From positions 1 through 46,065 of the forward strand of contig JBDNHK010000090.1 in the NCBI GenBank assembly GCA_041688815.1: DNA of 46,065 bases, in the 5' to 3' direction. Both the position numbers and the translations under genes were made by a program. The notes beneath the pieces are model-generated. The model was given only the letters and a program-made list of their open reading frames with translations. It did not search any database and was not told the origin of the DNA. This document shows, piece by piece, positions 1 through 7,730 of this stretch. Numbering within the stretch: position 1 is the first letter of the stretch; each line of letters opens with the position of its first letter. This DNA comes from Rhabdothermincola_A sp041688815. GTDB lineage: Bacteria; Actinomycetota; Acidimicrobiia; Acidimicrobiales; Acidimicrobilacustridaceae.

Positions 1-1
1 C

Positions 2-1288
2 GATGTCCCCGAGATGGTCGAGAAGCGCACGCTGGCCGATCTGGGCGACTGGCCCTACCCGAAGAACCAGTTGGTGCCGCTCACCGAGGTCGTGCACGAC
101 CGGCTCAACGTCGAGGTCTTCCGGGGTTGCACCCGGGGCTGTCGGTTCTGCCAGGCCGGCATGATCACCCGGCCGGTGCGCGAACGTCCGGCCGAGCAGG
201 TCCGCACGATGGTCGCCGAGGGCCTGCGTCGCACCGGATACGACGAGGTGGCGCTCACCTCGCTCTCCACCGCCGACTTCTCCGGCATCGAGAAGCTCGT
301 CGGCGACATCGTGCGCTCCACCGACGACGGGCCCCCGGTGTCGGTGTCGCTGCCGAGCCTCCGTGTCGACGCCTTCGGCGTGGGGATCGCCACGCAACTC
401 CAGAAGGCCCGCCGCACCGGGCTCACGTTCGCTCCCGAGGCCGGAACCTGGCGTATGCGCCAGGTCATCAACAAGCTGATCCGTGAAGAGGACCTCTACC
501 AGGCGGTCGAGGCGGCCTACGAGAACGGCTGGCGGCGGGTGAAGCTCTACTTCCTCACCGGTCTGCCCACCGAGACCGACGAGGACACCCTCGGCATCGC
601 CGAGCTGGCCCGCAACTGCGTGGCGCTGGGCAAGGCCCACACCAAGAGTCCGTCCGTCACCGTCTCCGTGGGCGGTTTCGTGCCCAAACCGTTCACGCCG
701 TTTCAGTGGTTCGGCCAGAATACGGTCGAGGAACTACGGCGCAAGATCAACCTCCTGCGCGACGACACCCGCAAATCCCACGGGGTGCAGCTCAAGTGGC
801 ACGACCCCAAGGCCACCCTGATCGAAGGGGTGATGAGCCGCGGCGATCGCCGACTCGGCCCGGTGCTCGAGGAGGTCTGGCGTCGCGGTGGTGTGTTCCA
901 GGAGTGGAACGAGCGCTTCGACCTCGATCTGTGGCTCGACGCCATGGCCGCCCACGGCGTCTCGCCCGACTGGTACGCCCACCGTCACCGCACCGAGCAC
1001 GAGGTCTTGCCGTGGGATCATCTCTCGGCCGGGCTGCACAAGGACTTCCTCTGGCAGGACTGGCGCGACTCGTTGGCCGAGGTGGGCCTGCCCGACTGCC
1101 GCTGGACCCCGTGCTACGACTGTGGGGCCTGCACGGGCTACTCGATCGAGCACATCGTGGCGTCGGCCACGCCTCCCGCCGGAGGCTCGCAGGGCACCGG
1201 CCAGGATCTCCGATCGAGCTCGGTCCCGGTTTCGTTGCTGGCCCGCCGACCCGAGCCCGCCGGCACCACCGCCGGGGTCACCCCATGA
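2..1288 (+). CDS. Radical SAM protein, B12-binding type (TIGR03960-like), 5' end outside window
   Basis: The reading frame is open at the left edge, so only the C-terminal 428 residues are seen and the gene begins upstream. A radical SAM [4Fe-4S] motif CTRGCRFC (Cys codons at 128, 140 and 149) is followed by a TIM-barrel-like region. Near the C-terminus a second cysteine cluster, CRWTPCYDCGAC, is typical of the TIGR03960 family as I recall it. In that family an N-terminal cobalamin-binding-like domain precedes the radical SAM domain; it would lie outside the window. The stop overlaps the next start by 4 bp (ATGA at 1285-1288), and the partner DUF2344 protein follows, a pairing conserved in many bacteria. 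Substrate and reaction are unknown. Family confidence is high, function low. Confidence 0.9.
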   Translation, partial: DVPEMVEKRTLADLGDWPYPKNQLVPLTEVVHDRLNVEVFRGCTRGCRFCQAGMITRPVRERPAEQVRTMVAEGLRRTGYDEVALTSLSTADFSGIEKLVGDIVRSTDDGPPVSVSLPSLRVDAFGVGIATQLQKARRTGLTFAPEAGTWRMRQVINKLIREEDLYQAVEAAYENGWRRVKLYFLTGLPTETDEDTLGIAELARNCVALGKAHTKSPSVTVSVGGFVPKPFTPFQWFGQNTVEELRRKINLLRDDTRKSHGVQLKWHDPKATLIEGVMSRGDRRLGPVLEEVWRRGGVFQEWNERFDLDLWLDAMAAHGVSPDWYAHRHRTEHEVLPWDHLSAGLHKDFLWQDWRDSLAEVGLPDCRWTPCYDCGACTGYSIEHIVASATPPAGGSQGTGQDLRSSSVPVSLLARRPEPAGTTAGVTP

Positions 1289-2019
1289 GGATCCGGGTTC
1301 GCTACCGCAAGCACGGCAAGGTGCGCTTCACCAGTCACCGTGACGTCGCCCGTATCTGGGAGCGGGCCCTGCGTCGCGCCGAGCTCCCTGTTGCCAGCAG
1401 CGAAGGGTTCTCGCCGAGACCGAAGCTGCACTTCGGGCTGGCTCTGTCCACCGGCCACGAATCGTTGGGGGAGTACCTCGACATCGACCTCTACGAGCCC
1501 GAAGCCCAGACCGTCGACCTCGCCGGGCTGCCCGAGCTGCTCACCCCGCTGCTCCCCGAAGGCATCGAGGTCGAAACGCTCGCTGTCATCGACCGCGGCG
1601 ATCTCTCGTTGCAGGAGGCCGTCACCTCCACCTCGTGGCGCATCGAGGTGCCCGACATCGCCCCGGCCGCGCTGGCGGCTGTCACTGATGCCCTGCTGGC
1701 CCGAACCACCCTGCTCGTCACGCGCGAGCGCAAGGGGAAGCCGGTCACCGACGACCTGCGCCCCGGAATCCTCCACCTCGCGGTGCTGGGCGCCACCCCT
1801 CCTGACGCCCCCGAGCCCGGGGCCGTCCTCGAGGCCGAACTGGCCACCCATCCCCGTTCGGTGCGGCCCGCAGAACTGCTGGCCGCCTTCGATCCGCCCC
1901 TCGCCGAGGGACGGGTCTGTCGTACGCATCAATGGATCACCAACGACGGCGCGACGCGGGAGCCCCTGGCCCCGCTCGGCGCGCCGTCTCCGGCGCAACC
2001 CGAAGCGCGCGCCTCATGA
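1285..2019 (+). CDS. TIGR03936/DUF2344 family radical SAM-associated protein
   Basis: This 244-residue protein starts at the ATG inside the ATGA overlap with the preceding radical SAM gene, so translation is probably coupled. The N-terminus, with R-V-R-Y-x-K-H-G-K-V-R-F-x-S-H-R-D, is the hallmark of the DUF2344 family, which is found either fused to or directly downstream of TIGR03960 radical SAM proteins. No catalytic motif or membrane segment is visible. It is most likely a partner or substrate-handling subunit of the radical SAM enzyme and lies next to the RNase E/G gene, as in other Gram-positive genomes. The biochemical role is not established. A purine-rich stretch just after its stop may serve as the ribosome binding site for the next gene. 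Confidence 0.88.
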   Translation: MRIRVRYRKHGKVRFTSHRDVARIWERALRRAELPVASSEGFSPRPKLHFGLALSTGHESLGEYLDIDLYEPEAQTVDLAGLPELLTPLLPEGIEVETLAVIDRGDLSLQEAVTSTSWRIEVPDIAPAALAAVTDALLARTTLLVTRERKGKPVTDDLRPGILHLAVLGATPPDAPEPGAVLEAELATHPRSVRPAELLAAFDPPLAEGRVCRTHQWITNDGATREPLAPLGAPSPAQPEARAS

Positions 2020-2034
2020 GAAGGGATCATCCGC

Positions 2035-4011
2035 ATGTCCGACCCCACGGTCGAGAACACCCCCGGATCGCCGATCACCCCGCCGGTCAGCCCCCCACCG
2101 ATCACGCGTGTGGTCTCCGCCGACCCGGCGGGCGCCCCTGAGCGCGAGGCGAGCTCGACCGGGCCCACCGACGACACGACCAAGGCGAAACCGAGCGACA
2201 CCGAAGGCGGCACCCGTCCCCGCCGGCGCCGTGGGTCCCGCGGCGGCCGAAGCCGGGCCCGGAGCACCGGCCCGGCCGCAGACGGCGGCGCCGAGACGGC
2301 GGACGGACCGTCCACCGGTCACGACGACACCGACCAGCCCGACCAGCCCGAGCTGCCCGATCGGCCCATCGAGGGCAAGATCCAGGATCCGGCGGTGGCC
2401 GAGCGGGCCCTCGTCAAGCGCCCGCGTATCGGCGACAGCCGACCGGCTCCCGAGGGCCTCGATGCGCCGGACGGGCCCGCCGCCGGTCGGGATGGTGCCC
2501 GAGGTGGGAGGGGCAAGGCTTCGTCGGGCACGGAGTCGGGCGGTTCCACCGCGAAGTCGGGCAGCCGCCGCCGCCGAGGAGGACGGGGGAAGAGTTCGGG
2601 TGCCAACGGTGGTACCAACGGGGGCGCGAACCGGTCGTCGACGGCGCGGTCGGCACCGGTCGAGGCGATCGTGGGCGGCGACGCGGTCGAGCTCGACGAG
2701 GCCACCCTCGAGAAGCGTCGCGGTCGCGAGCGCAACGGCCGGCCGGTGGGTCGATACCTCATGACCGTCAGCGTGCGGCCGACGGCCACCCAGATCGCGG
2801 TCCTCGAGGGCCGCAACCTCATCGAGCACTTCGTGTCGCGTCCCGCCGACGACGTGGCCCAGATCCACGGCAACATCTACCTGGGCAAGGTGCAGAACGT
2901 CCTGCCGGGCATGGAGGCGGCCTTCGTCGACATCTCCACCCCGAAGAACGCCGTGCTCTATCGCGGCGATGTCCAGTACGACGCCGAGGACATCGAGCAG
3001 GGTGGCAATGCCCGCATCGAGCAGATCCTGAAGCCCAAGCAGACCATCGTCTGTCAGGTCACGAAGAACCCCATCGCCCACAAGGGGGCGCGACTCACCC
3101 AGGAGGTGTCCCTGCCCGGGCGGTTCGTGGTGTTGATCCCGAACTCCTCGACCTACGGCATCTCGAAGCGCCTGGCCGACAACGAACGCAAGCGGCTGCG
3201 GTCGATCCTCGACCAGGTGAAGCCGCCCCAGCACGGCGTGATCGTGCGCACCGCCGCCGAGGGTGTCACCGCCGAGGAGATCTCCGCCGACGTCACCCGG
3301 TTGCTCTCGCAGTGGACCCGCATCGAGGAGCTGGCGGCGAAGGTCCAGGGTCCGGCGCTGCTGTATCGCGAACCCGACATGGCGGTGCGGGTCATCCGGG
3401 AGGAGTTCAACGACGACTACCGGGGCATCGTGATCGACGACGAGGCCCTCTACACCGAGATCCGTGACTACGTCACCAGCATCTCGCCGGGCTTCGCCGA
3501 TCGGGTGCAGTTCTACGACCCATCGGTCGAGCCGCTGTCCATCTTCGAGCGCCATCACGTCCACGAGCAGCTCCACAAGGCGCTCGACCCCAAGGTCTGG
3601 CTCCCGTCGGGGGGGTCGCTGATCATCCAGCACACCGAGGCGCTCACCGTGATCGACGTCAACACCGGCAAGAACGTCGGGTCGTCGAGCCTCGAGGAGA
3701 CGGTGTTTCGCAACAACCTCGAAGCCGCGGTCGAGATCGCCAAGCAGCTCCGTCTGCGTGACATCGGCGGGATCATCGTCATCGACTTCATCGACATGGA
3801 GATCCGTAAGAACCGCGACGAGGTCATCACGGTGTTCCGTGACGCCCTGGCGCGCGACAAGACCCGCACGCAGGTGTTCGACATCTCCGAGCTCGGCCTC
3901 GTGGAGATGACCCGCAAGCGCATCGGTGAGGGCCTGCTCGAGTCGTTCTCCACCCATTGCCCCGAGTGCGATGGCCGAGGGCTGCTCATCGACGCCGACC
4001 TGCTGACCTGA
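2035..4011 (+). CDS. rne: Ribonuclease E/G family endoribonuclease
   Basis: This 658-residue RNase E/G homologue cuts single-stranded RNA in rRNA processing and mRNA decay. The first ~240 residues are low-complexity, rich in Pro, Gly, Arg and Ser, with basic RRRRG-like tracts suited to RNA binding. The catalytic core follows: an S1-type segment (NIYLGKVQNVLPGMEAAFVD), then the DNase I-like subdomain with metal ligands D541 (VIDVNTG) and D584 (VIDFIDM), spaced 43 residues apart as in E. coli RNase E. The Zn-link CPEC (C642, C645) lies 13 residues from the end, so no C-terminal scaffold exists; any degradosome contacts must use the N-terminal extension. The start has GAGAAGGG upstream. Linkage to rplU and rpmA is classical. 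Confidence 0.93.
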   Translation: MSDPTVENTPGSPITPPVSPPPITRVVSADPAGAPEREASSTGPTDDTTKAKPSDTEGGTRPRRRRGSRGGRSRARSTGPAADGGAETADGPSTGHDDTDQPDQPELPDRPIEGKIQDPAVAERALVKRPRIGDSRPAPEGLDAPDGPAAGRDGARGGRGKASSGTESGGSTAKSGSRRRRGGRGKSSGANGGTNGGANRSSTARSAPVEAIVGGDAVELDEATLEKRRGRERNGRPVGRYLMTVSVRPTATQIAVLEGRNLIEHFVSRPADDVAQIHGNIYLGKVQNVLPGMEAAFVDISTPKNAVLYRGDVQYDAEDIEQGGNARIEQILKPKQTIVCQVTKNPIAHKGARLTQEVSLPGRFVVLIPNSSTYGISKRLADNERKRLRSILDQVKPPQHGVIVRTAAEGVTAEEISADVTRLLSQWTRIEELAAKVQGPALLYREPDMAVRVIREEFNDDYRGIVIDDEALYTEIRDYVTSISPGFADRVQFYDPSVEPLSIFERHHVHEQLHKALDPKVWLPSGGSLIIQHTEALTVIDVNTGKNVGSSSLEETVFRNNLEAAVEIAKQLRLRDIGGIIVIDFIDMEIRKNRDEVITVFRDALARDKTRTQVFDISELGLVEMTRKRIGEGLLESFSTHCPECDGRGLLIDADLLT

Positions 4012-4022
4012 CCGAGGTGGGT

Positions 4023-4051
4023 TTGGAGTCCGCGCCTCGCCCGGGTAGTGT
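4023..4051 (+). promoter_or_regulatory. rplU promoter with -35 and -10, leaderless
   Basis: TTGGAG (4023-4028) and TAGTGT (4046-4051) are separated by exactly 17 nt. The -10 ends 9 nt before the rplU ATG, so the transcript would begin a few bases from the start codon, with no room for a Shine-Dalgarno site. This is one of the few leaderless promoters in the window with a recognisable -35. Confidence 0.6.
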
Positions 4052-4060
4052 CGCATCCCT

Positions 4061-4366
4061 ATGTATGCCGTGATCCAGAGTGGTGGCAAGCAGTATCGAG
4101 TCGAAGAAGGGCAGCGTCTCGAGGTCGAACGCCTCGGTGACGTCGAGGAGGTCTCGCTGACCCCGGTCCTGCTCGTCGACGGCGACGCGGTGCTGGCCAC
4201 CCCCGCACAGTTGTCCGGAGCCAGCGTCACCGCTCGCGTCGTGGGTGAGACCAAGGGTCCCAAGATCACGGGCTTCACCTACAAGAACAAGTCCAACGAG
4301 CGACGCCGGTGGGGCCACCGCCAGCAGTACGCCACCATCGAGATCACCGGCATCACGAAGGGCTGA
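4061..4366 (+). CDS. rplU: 50S ribosomal protein L21
   Basis: This 101-residue protein begins MYAVIQSGGKQYRVEEGQ, the signature N-terminus of bacterial L21, and has the normal family length (about 100-105). It binds 23S rRNA in the large subunit. The C-terminal signature around KITGFTYKNKSNERRRWGHRQ is intact. It leads a rplU-rpmA pair with a 4-nt gap to rpmA, as in nearly all bacteria. A promoter lies directly upstream with the -10 only 9 nt before the ATG. Confidence 0.97.
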   Translation: MYAVIQSGGKQYRVEEGQRLEVERLGDVEEVSLTPVLLVDGDAVLATPAQLSGASVTARVVGETKGPKITGFTYKNKSNERRRWGHRQQYATIEITGITKG

Positions 4367-4370
4367 GACC

Positions 4371-4622
4371 ATGTCCAAGACCAAGGGCGGCGGGTCCACC
4401 CGCAACGGCCGCGACTCCAACTCCCAGCGCCTCGGCGTGAAGCGTTTCGACGGGCAGGTCGTGAACTCCGGCACCATCATCGTGCGCCAGCGCGGCACTC
4501 GCATCCATCCGGGCGAGAACGTGGGCAAGGGCAAAGACGACACCCTGTTCGCCACGGCCAACGGCAAGGTCAAGTTCGGGCAGCGCAACGGGCGCAAGCT
4601 CGTCGACATCCTGCCCGACTGA
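4371..4622 (+). CDS. rpmA: 50S ribosomal protein L27
   Basis: This 83-residue protein has the conserved GGGSTRNGRDSNSQRLGVK N-terminus and GTIIVRQRGTRIHPGENVG motif of L27, whose N-terminal tail reaches the peptidyl-transferase centre. The N-terminus starts MSKTKGGG and carries no Firmicutes-type cleavable extension. It follows rplU by 4 nt. The TGA stop (4620-4622) is followed in the same frame by an uninterrupted open stretch encoding an unrelated C-terminal protein fragment (see 4623-5063). Confidence 0.97.
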   Translation: MSKTKGGGSTRNGRDSNSQRLGVKRFDGQVVNSGTIIVRQRGTRIHPGENVGKGKDDTLFATANGKVKFGQRNGRKLVDILPD

Positions 4623-5063
4623 CCCCGGCGCTCCGGCGACCTCACCGACGCCGCGGCGATCGAGGCGGCCCTCGCCACCATCGCCCACCGGTGGGGGTCG
4701 GTGAACAGCTTCATCAACACCATCGGTCCGGCTGACGGGCACTTCGAAGACCTCGACGACGACGAGGCACTGGTGATCGAGGTCGTTCCGCCCGAGTGCG
4801 AGTACTGGATGATCGCCCTGCACAACCATTGGATGGAGACTTTCGACTACGTCAACCACCGGTCGGCCCTCAACTGCCAGTCGGCGCAACTCGAAGCCGA
4901 CGGGAGCGTGCGGTTCGTGGTGGCCGGCCGCGATCCGGGGGTGGCGAACTGGCTCGACACCGCCGGGCACCGACGGGGCACCGTGGGGATGCGCTGGGTG
5001 GGCCCCGACGTGATCGATCGGTTGCCGTCGACCAGGGTGGTCCCGCTCGACTCGCTGCGTTGA
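4623..5063 (+). pseudogene. Truncated remnant resembling C-terminus of a DUF1214-type protein
   Basis: This open stretch continues in the rpmA frame immediately after its TGA and runs 146 codons without a stop. A GTG at 4701 could begin a 120-residue product, but protein-like sequence (GDLTDAAAIEAALATIAHRW) already exists upstream of it, so the gene has lost its 5' end. The segment with YWMIALHNHWMETFDYVNH and DPGVANWLDTAGHRRGT resembles the C-terminal part of actinobacterial proteins annotated DUF1214, usually over 350 residues; this assignment is from memory. No start with a ribosome binding site or promoter is visible. It is most simply the relic of a deletion that joined rpmA to the tail of another gene. 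Readthrough or reinitiation is not excluded. Confidence 0.6.
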
Positions 5064-5102
5064 ACGACGGCCGGGGTCTGGGCGCCGGGTCTCGGACGTA
5101 GG

Positions 5103-6224
5103 TCACTGCCGGCTGTCTATGCCGCGCGGGAGCTGGTCGATCGGCCAGTGCAGGAGGCGGCGAGCGGCGTCGAAGGCGAAGCGGTCGGTCATGCCGGCGA
5201 CGTAGGTGACGGCGTCGAGGACGGGGTCGCCGGCGGGCGCGCCGACCGTGGGGAGCAGCTCGGGGGAGTGGGCCAGGTGCTCCACCAGCGCCCGGAGCAG
5301 ACGGGCCACCGACGCGCCCTGGGCCAGGGACTCCGGTCGGTTGTAGATGCGCTCGTAGTTGAACGCCCGCAGGCCGGCCAGCGCCTCGGCGCGGGTCGGA
5401 TCCATGCCCACCACCCCGGTGGTGTGGATGGTGGTGACCAGCGCGTCGATGAGGGTGCGCAGCTGGCGAGGACGGGTGTCACCGAGCACCTCGCGCACCC
5501 GAGGCGGCAGGTCCGACGGGGTCACGATGTCGGCGCTGATCGCGTCCTCCAGGTCGTGGGCGCAGTAGGCGCAGCGATCGGCCCAGCTGACGACCGCCCC
5601 TTCGGGGGTGGATGGTGCGGGCTGCGACCAGGAGTGGCACCGGATGCCATCGAGCGTCTCGTGGCAGAGGTTGAGCGGGGTCAGCACGACGTCTGCGCCC
5701 CATGCGGCGTGGTGATACCCGCCGGGCACGAAGTCGTCGAAGGCGTCCTCGCTGGCGTGCCCGCCCGGACCGTGCCCGCAGTCGTGACCGAGGGCGATGG
5801 CCTCGGTGAGGGCCACGTTGAGGCCCACGGCCCGGGCCACCGCGGTGGCCACCTGGGCCACTTCGAGGGCGTGGGTGAGCCGGGTGCGCTGGTGGTCGGC
5901 GGGGAACACGAACACCTGGGTCTTGCCGGCCAGGCGCCGGAAGGCCGGGGCGTGCAGCACGCGATCGCGGTCACGTTCGAAGCAGGTGCGGAAGGGGTCG
6001 GCGTCTTCGTCGTGGTTCCGTCGTCCCGCCCCGGACGCTCGGGTGGCCCCGGTGGCCAGCCACCGTTGCTCGGCCTCCTCGCGATCCTCTCGCCGCACCA
6101 GGCGCGGCTCGATGCTCGGGGGCGGTGCGTCGCGGTGAGCGGTCACCACCCCGTCCACTGAAGGCCCACCGCGCATGGTGGCCGCCCACTGGTGTTGACG
6201 GTGCGTGACGTGGATCGGAGGCAT
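5103..6224 (-). CDS. dgt: dGTP triphosphohydrolase-like HD-domain protein
   Basis: This 373-residue HD phosphohydrolase of the dGTPase family hydrolyses dNTPs to the nucleoside and tripolyphosphate in the characterised members. The motifs are in order: FRRLAGKTQVF, the metal-binding His H118 (RLTHALEV), H147-D148 (GHDCGHGPGGH) and D216 (WADRCAYCAHDLED), consistent with a complete HD site. The start chosen is the ATG at 6224; an internal ATG 16 codons later is possible because family N-termini are variable. It is transcribed divergently from obgE across a 191-bp gap holding a short tandem repeat. A CACACT hexamer 6 nt before the ATG could be a weak -10. Confidence 0.9.
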   Translation of the reverse strand: MPPIHVTHRQHQWAATMRGGPSVDGVVTAHRDAPPPSIEPRLVRREDREEAEQRWLATGATRASGAGRRNHDEDADPFRTCFERDRDRVLHAPAFRRLAGKTQVFVFPADHQRTRLTHALEVAQVATAVARAVGLNVALTEAIALGHDCGHGPGGHASEDAFDDFVPGGYHHAAWGADVVLTPLNLCHETLDGIRCHSWSQPAPSTPEGAVVSWADRCAYCAHDLEDAISADIVTPSDLPPRVREVLGDTRPRQLRTLIDALVTTIHTTGVVGMDPTRAEALAGLRAFNYERIYNRPESLAQGASVARLLRALVEHLAHSPELLPTVGAPAGDPVLDAVTYVAGMTDRFAFDAARRLLHWPIDQLPRGIDSRQ

Positions 6225-6338
6225 GCCATCAGTGTGGCCAGGGCCAGCGACAGCGCCGCCGGTCGTGTCGACGGGCGATGGTCGGCGGCCATGACCACCG
6301 AGGCCGTTCGCCTCGTCTGCTGTCCCCTCATCGCGACC

Positions 6339-6375
6339 GTCAACGGTGATCCCGTCAACGGTGATCCCGTCAACG
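6339..6375 (+). repeat. 15-bp tandem repeat, about 2.5 copies
   Basis: The unit GTCAACGGTGATCCC occurs at 6339-6353 and 6354-6368 and is followed by a partial GTCAACG (6369-6375). It lies in the dgt/obgE divergent spacer, about 26 bp upstream of the obgE -10. On the minus strand each unit contains TTGAC, but no -10 lies at the right distance. The remaining spacer (6225-6338) shows no gene or convincing site. Confidence 0.8.
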
Positions 6376-6401
6376 TCGGCGGACTGCGTGCCGCCACCCC
6401 G

Positions 6402-6407
6402 TAGGAT
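6402..6407 (+). promoter_or_regulatory. obgE -10 element, leaderless
   Basis: TAGGAT ends 8 nt before the obgE GTG at 6416. The mRNA is expected to start at or within a few bases of the start codon. No convincing -35 is visible. Confidence 0.55.
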
Positions 6408-6415
6408 CGATAGCC

Positions 6416-7708
6416 GTGTCCGGATTCGTCGACGAGTGTCAGATCAACGTGCGGGGTGGTGACGGCGGCGCCGGCTGTGTGGCCGTACGTCGCGAGGCCC
6501 ACGTGGCCAAGGGCGGCCCCGATGGCGGCGACGGCGGCAAGGGCGGCGACGTTTGGTTCGTGGCCGATCGCAACGTGGCCTCGCTGCTGGCCTTCCGCGA
6601 CCACCCCCACCGCCGGGCCGACAACGGCACCCACGGCTCGGGCAAGAAGAAGCACGGCGCCGGAGGCAACGACCAGATCGTGCCCATGCCCGAAGGCACC
6701 GTGGTCCTCGACCGTGACGGCGTGGTGCTGGCCGACCTCGTACAGGCCGGCGACCGCTGGCTGGCCGGGGCCGGGGGGCGGGGGGGCAAGGGCAACGCCC
6801 GGTTCCTGTCCAACAAGCGGCGCGCCCCCATGTTCGCCGAGCAGGGCGAGGTGGGCGAGGAGCGCTGGCTGAACCTCGAGCTCAAGCTCATGGCCGACGT
6901 GGCCCTCGTGGGCTTCCCCAACGTGGGCAAATCCACCCTGGTGTCGCGGGTGTCGGCGGCCAAACCCAAGATCGCCGACTACCCCTTCACCACCCTCGAA
7001 CCCAACCTCGGCGTGGTTCTGCTCGACGACGGCTTCGAGTACGTGGTGGCCGACATCCCCGGTCTCATCGAAGGGGCCAGCGAGGGCCGGGGCCTCGGCC
7101 ACCGGTTCCTGCGCCACATCGAACGGGCCCGGGTGCTGGTGCTGTTGATCGATCTGGCGGGGGGCGACACCGGCACCAACACCGCCCTTCCGGCCGAACA
7201 GGTCGACGTGCTGTTGCGCGAGCTGGGCCAGTACCAGCCCGACCTGGTCGACCGGCCCCGCATCGTGGTCGGGTCGCGCTCCGACCTGGTGCCCGACGTG
7301 CTGCCCATCGCCGAAGCGGGCGAAGGCATGGTCACCAGCGACGGGGTGGTGCTCGACCTGTGCATCTCCGCCGTCACCGGGGCCGGCCTGCCCCGCCTCA
7401 TCGGCCGCATGGCCGACGCCGTGCGCGGCGCACGCGTCGTGGAGCCCGAGCCCGAGGGCTTCGTGGTCCACCGGCCCCTTCCCGAGGGCGTGCGCATCGA
7501 ACGCGAGGACGACGGCAGCTTCCGGGTGGTGGGTCGCTCGGCCGAACGGGCCGTGGCCCTGTCGGACCTCACCAACCTCGAGGCCCTCGACTACGCCCAC
7601 GCCCGCCTCAAGAAGCTCGGCGTCGACAAGGCGTTGGCTCGCGCCGGGGCCCGAGAGGGCGACGTGGTGCACATCGGGCGCCTCAGCTTCGAGTACGAGG
7701 ACGAATGA
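6416..7708 (+). CDS. obgE: GTPase Obg/CgtA, ribosome assembly
   Basis: This 430-residue protein has the three Obg parts: the glycine-rich Obg fold (residues ~1-155, GGDGGAG, GGDGGKGGDV), a GTPase domain (~160-335) and a C-terminal OCT domain. G1 is GFPNVGKST (from residue 166), G2/switch I is YPFTTLEPNLG, G3 is DIPGLIEGA (D213) and G5 is SAVTG. The G4 position reads GSRSD instead of NKxD, keeping the Asp but not the Asn-Lys (see findings). Obg acts in late 50S assembly and stress signalling. It follows rplU-rpmA, separated by the inserted dgt and remnant. GTG start; -10 TAGGAT 8 nt upstream. Confidence 0.96.
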   Translation: MSGFVDECQINVRGGDGGAGCVAVRREAHVAKGGPDGGDGGKGGDVWFVADRNVASLLAFRDHPHRRADNGTHGSGKKKHGAGGNDQIVPMPEGTVVLDRDGVVLADLVQAGDRWLAGAGGRGGKGNARFLSNKRRAPMFAEQGEVGEERWLNLELKLMADVALVGFPNVGKSTLVSRVSAAKPKIADYPFTTLEPNLGVVLLDDGFEYVVADIPGLIEGASEGRGLGHRFLRHIERARVLVLLIDLAGGDTGTNTALPAEQVDVLLRELGQYQPDLVDRPRIVVGSRSDLVPDVLPIAEAGEGMVTSDGVVLDLCISAVTGAGLPRLIGRMADAVRGARVVEPEPEGFVVHRPLPEGVRIEREDDGSFRVVGRSAERAVALSDLTNLEALDYAHARLKKLGVDKALARAGAREGDVVHIGRLSFEYEDE

Positions 7709-7730
7709 ACCCGGCGCCGAGGGGTGGGCG

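Noticed and set aside
2014..4278. 754-residue open frame antisense to RNase E/G and L21
   Set aside because: It lies opposite two well-identified genes. Its composition (Leu/Val/Asp/Arg runs without domains) is that of a GC-rich mirror frame. The coding is fully explained by the plus strand.
4620..4622. Recoding of the rpmA TGA as selenocysteine or a programmed readthrough site
   Set aside because: L27 ends normally at this codon, no SECIS-like structure is evident, and other genes here use TGA as a plain stop. A deletion remnant explains the open frame better.
6192..6404. 70-residue plus-strand open frame in the dgt/obgE spacer
   Set aside because: It overlaps the dgt 5' end and includes the tandem repeat. 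It has no ribosome binding site or protein-like pattern, and it ends at the obgE -10.
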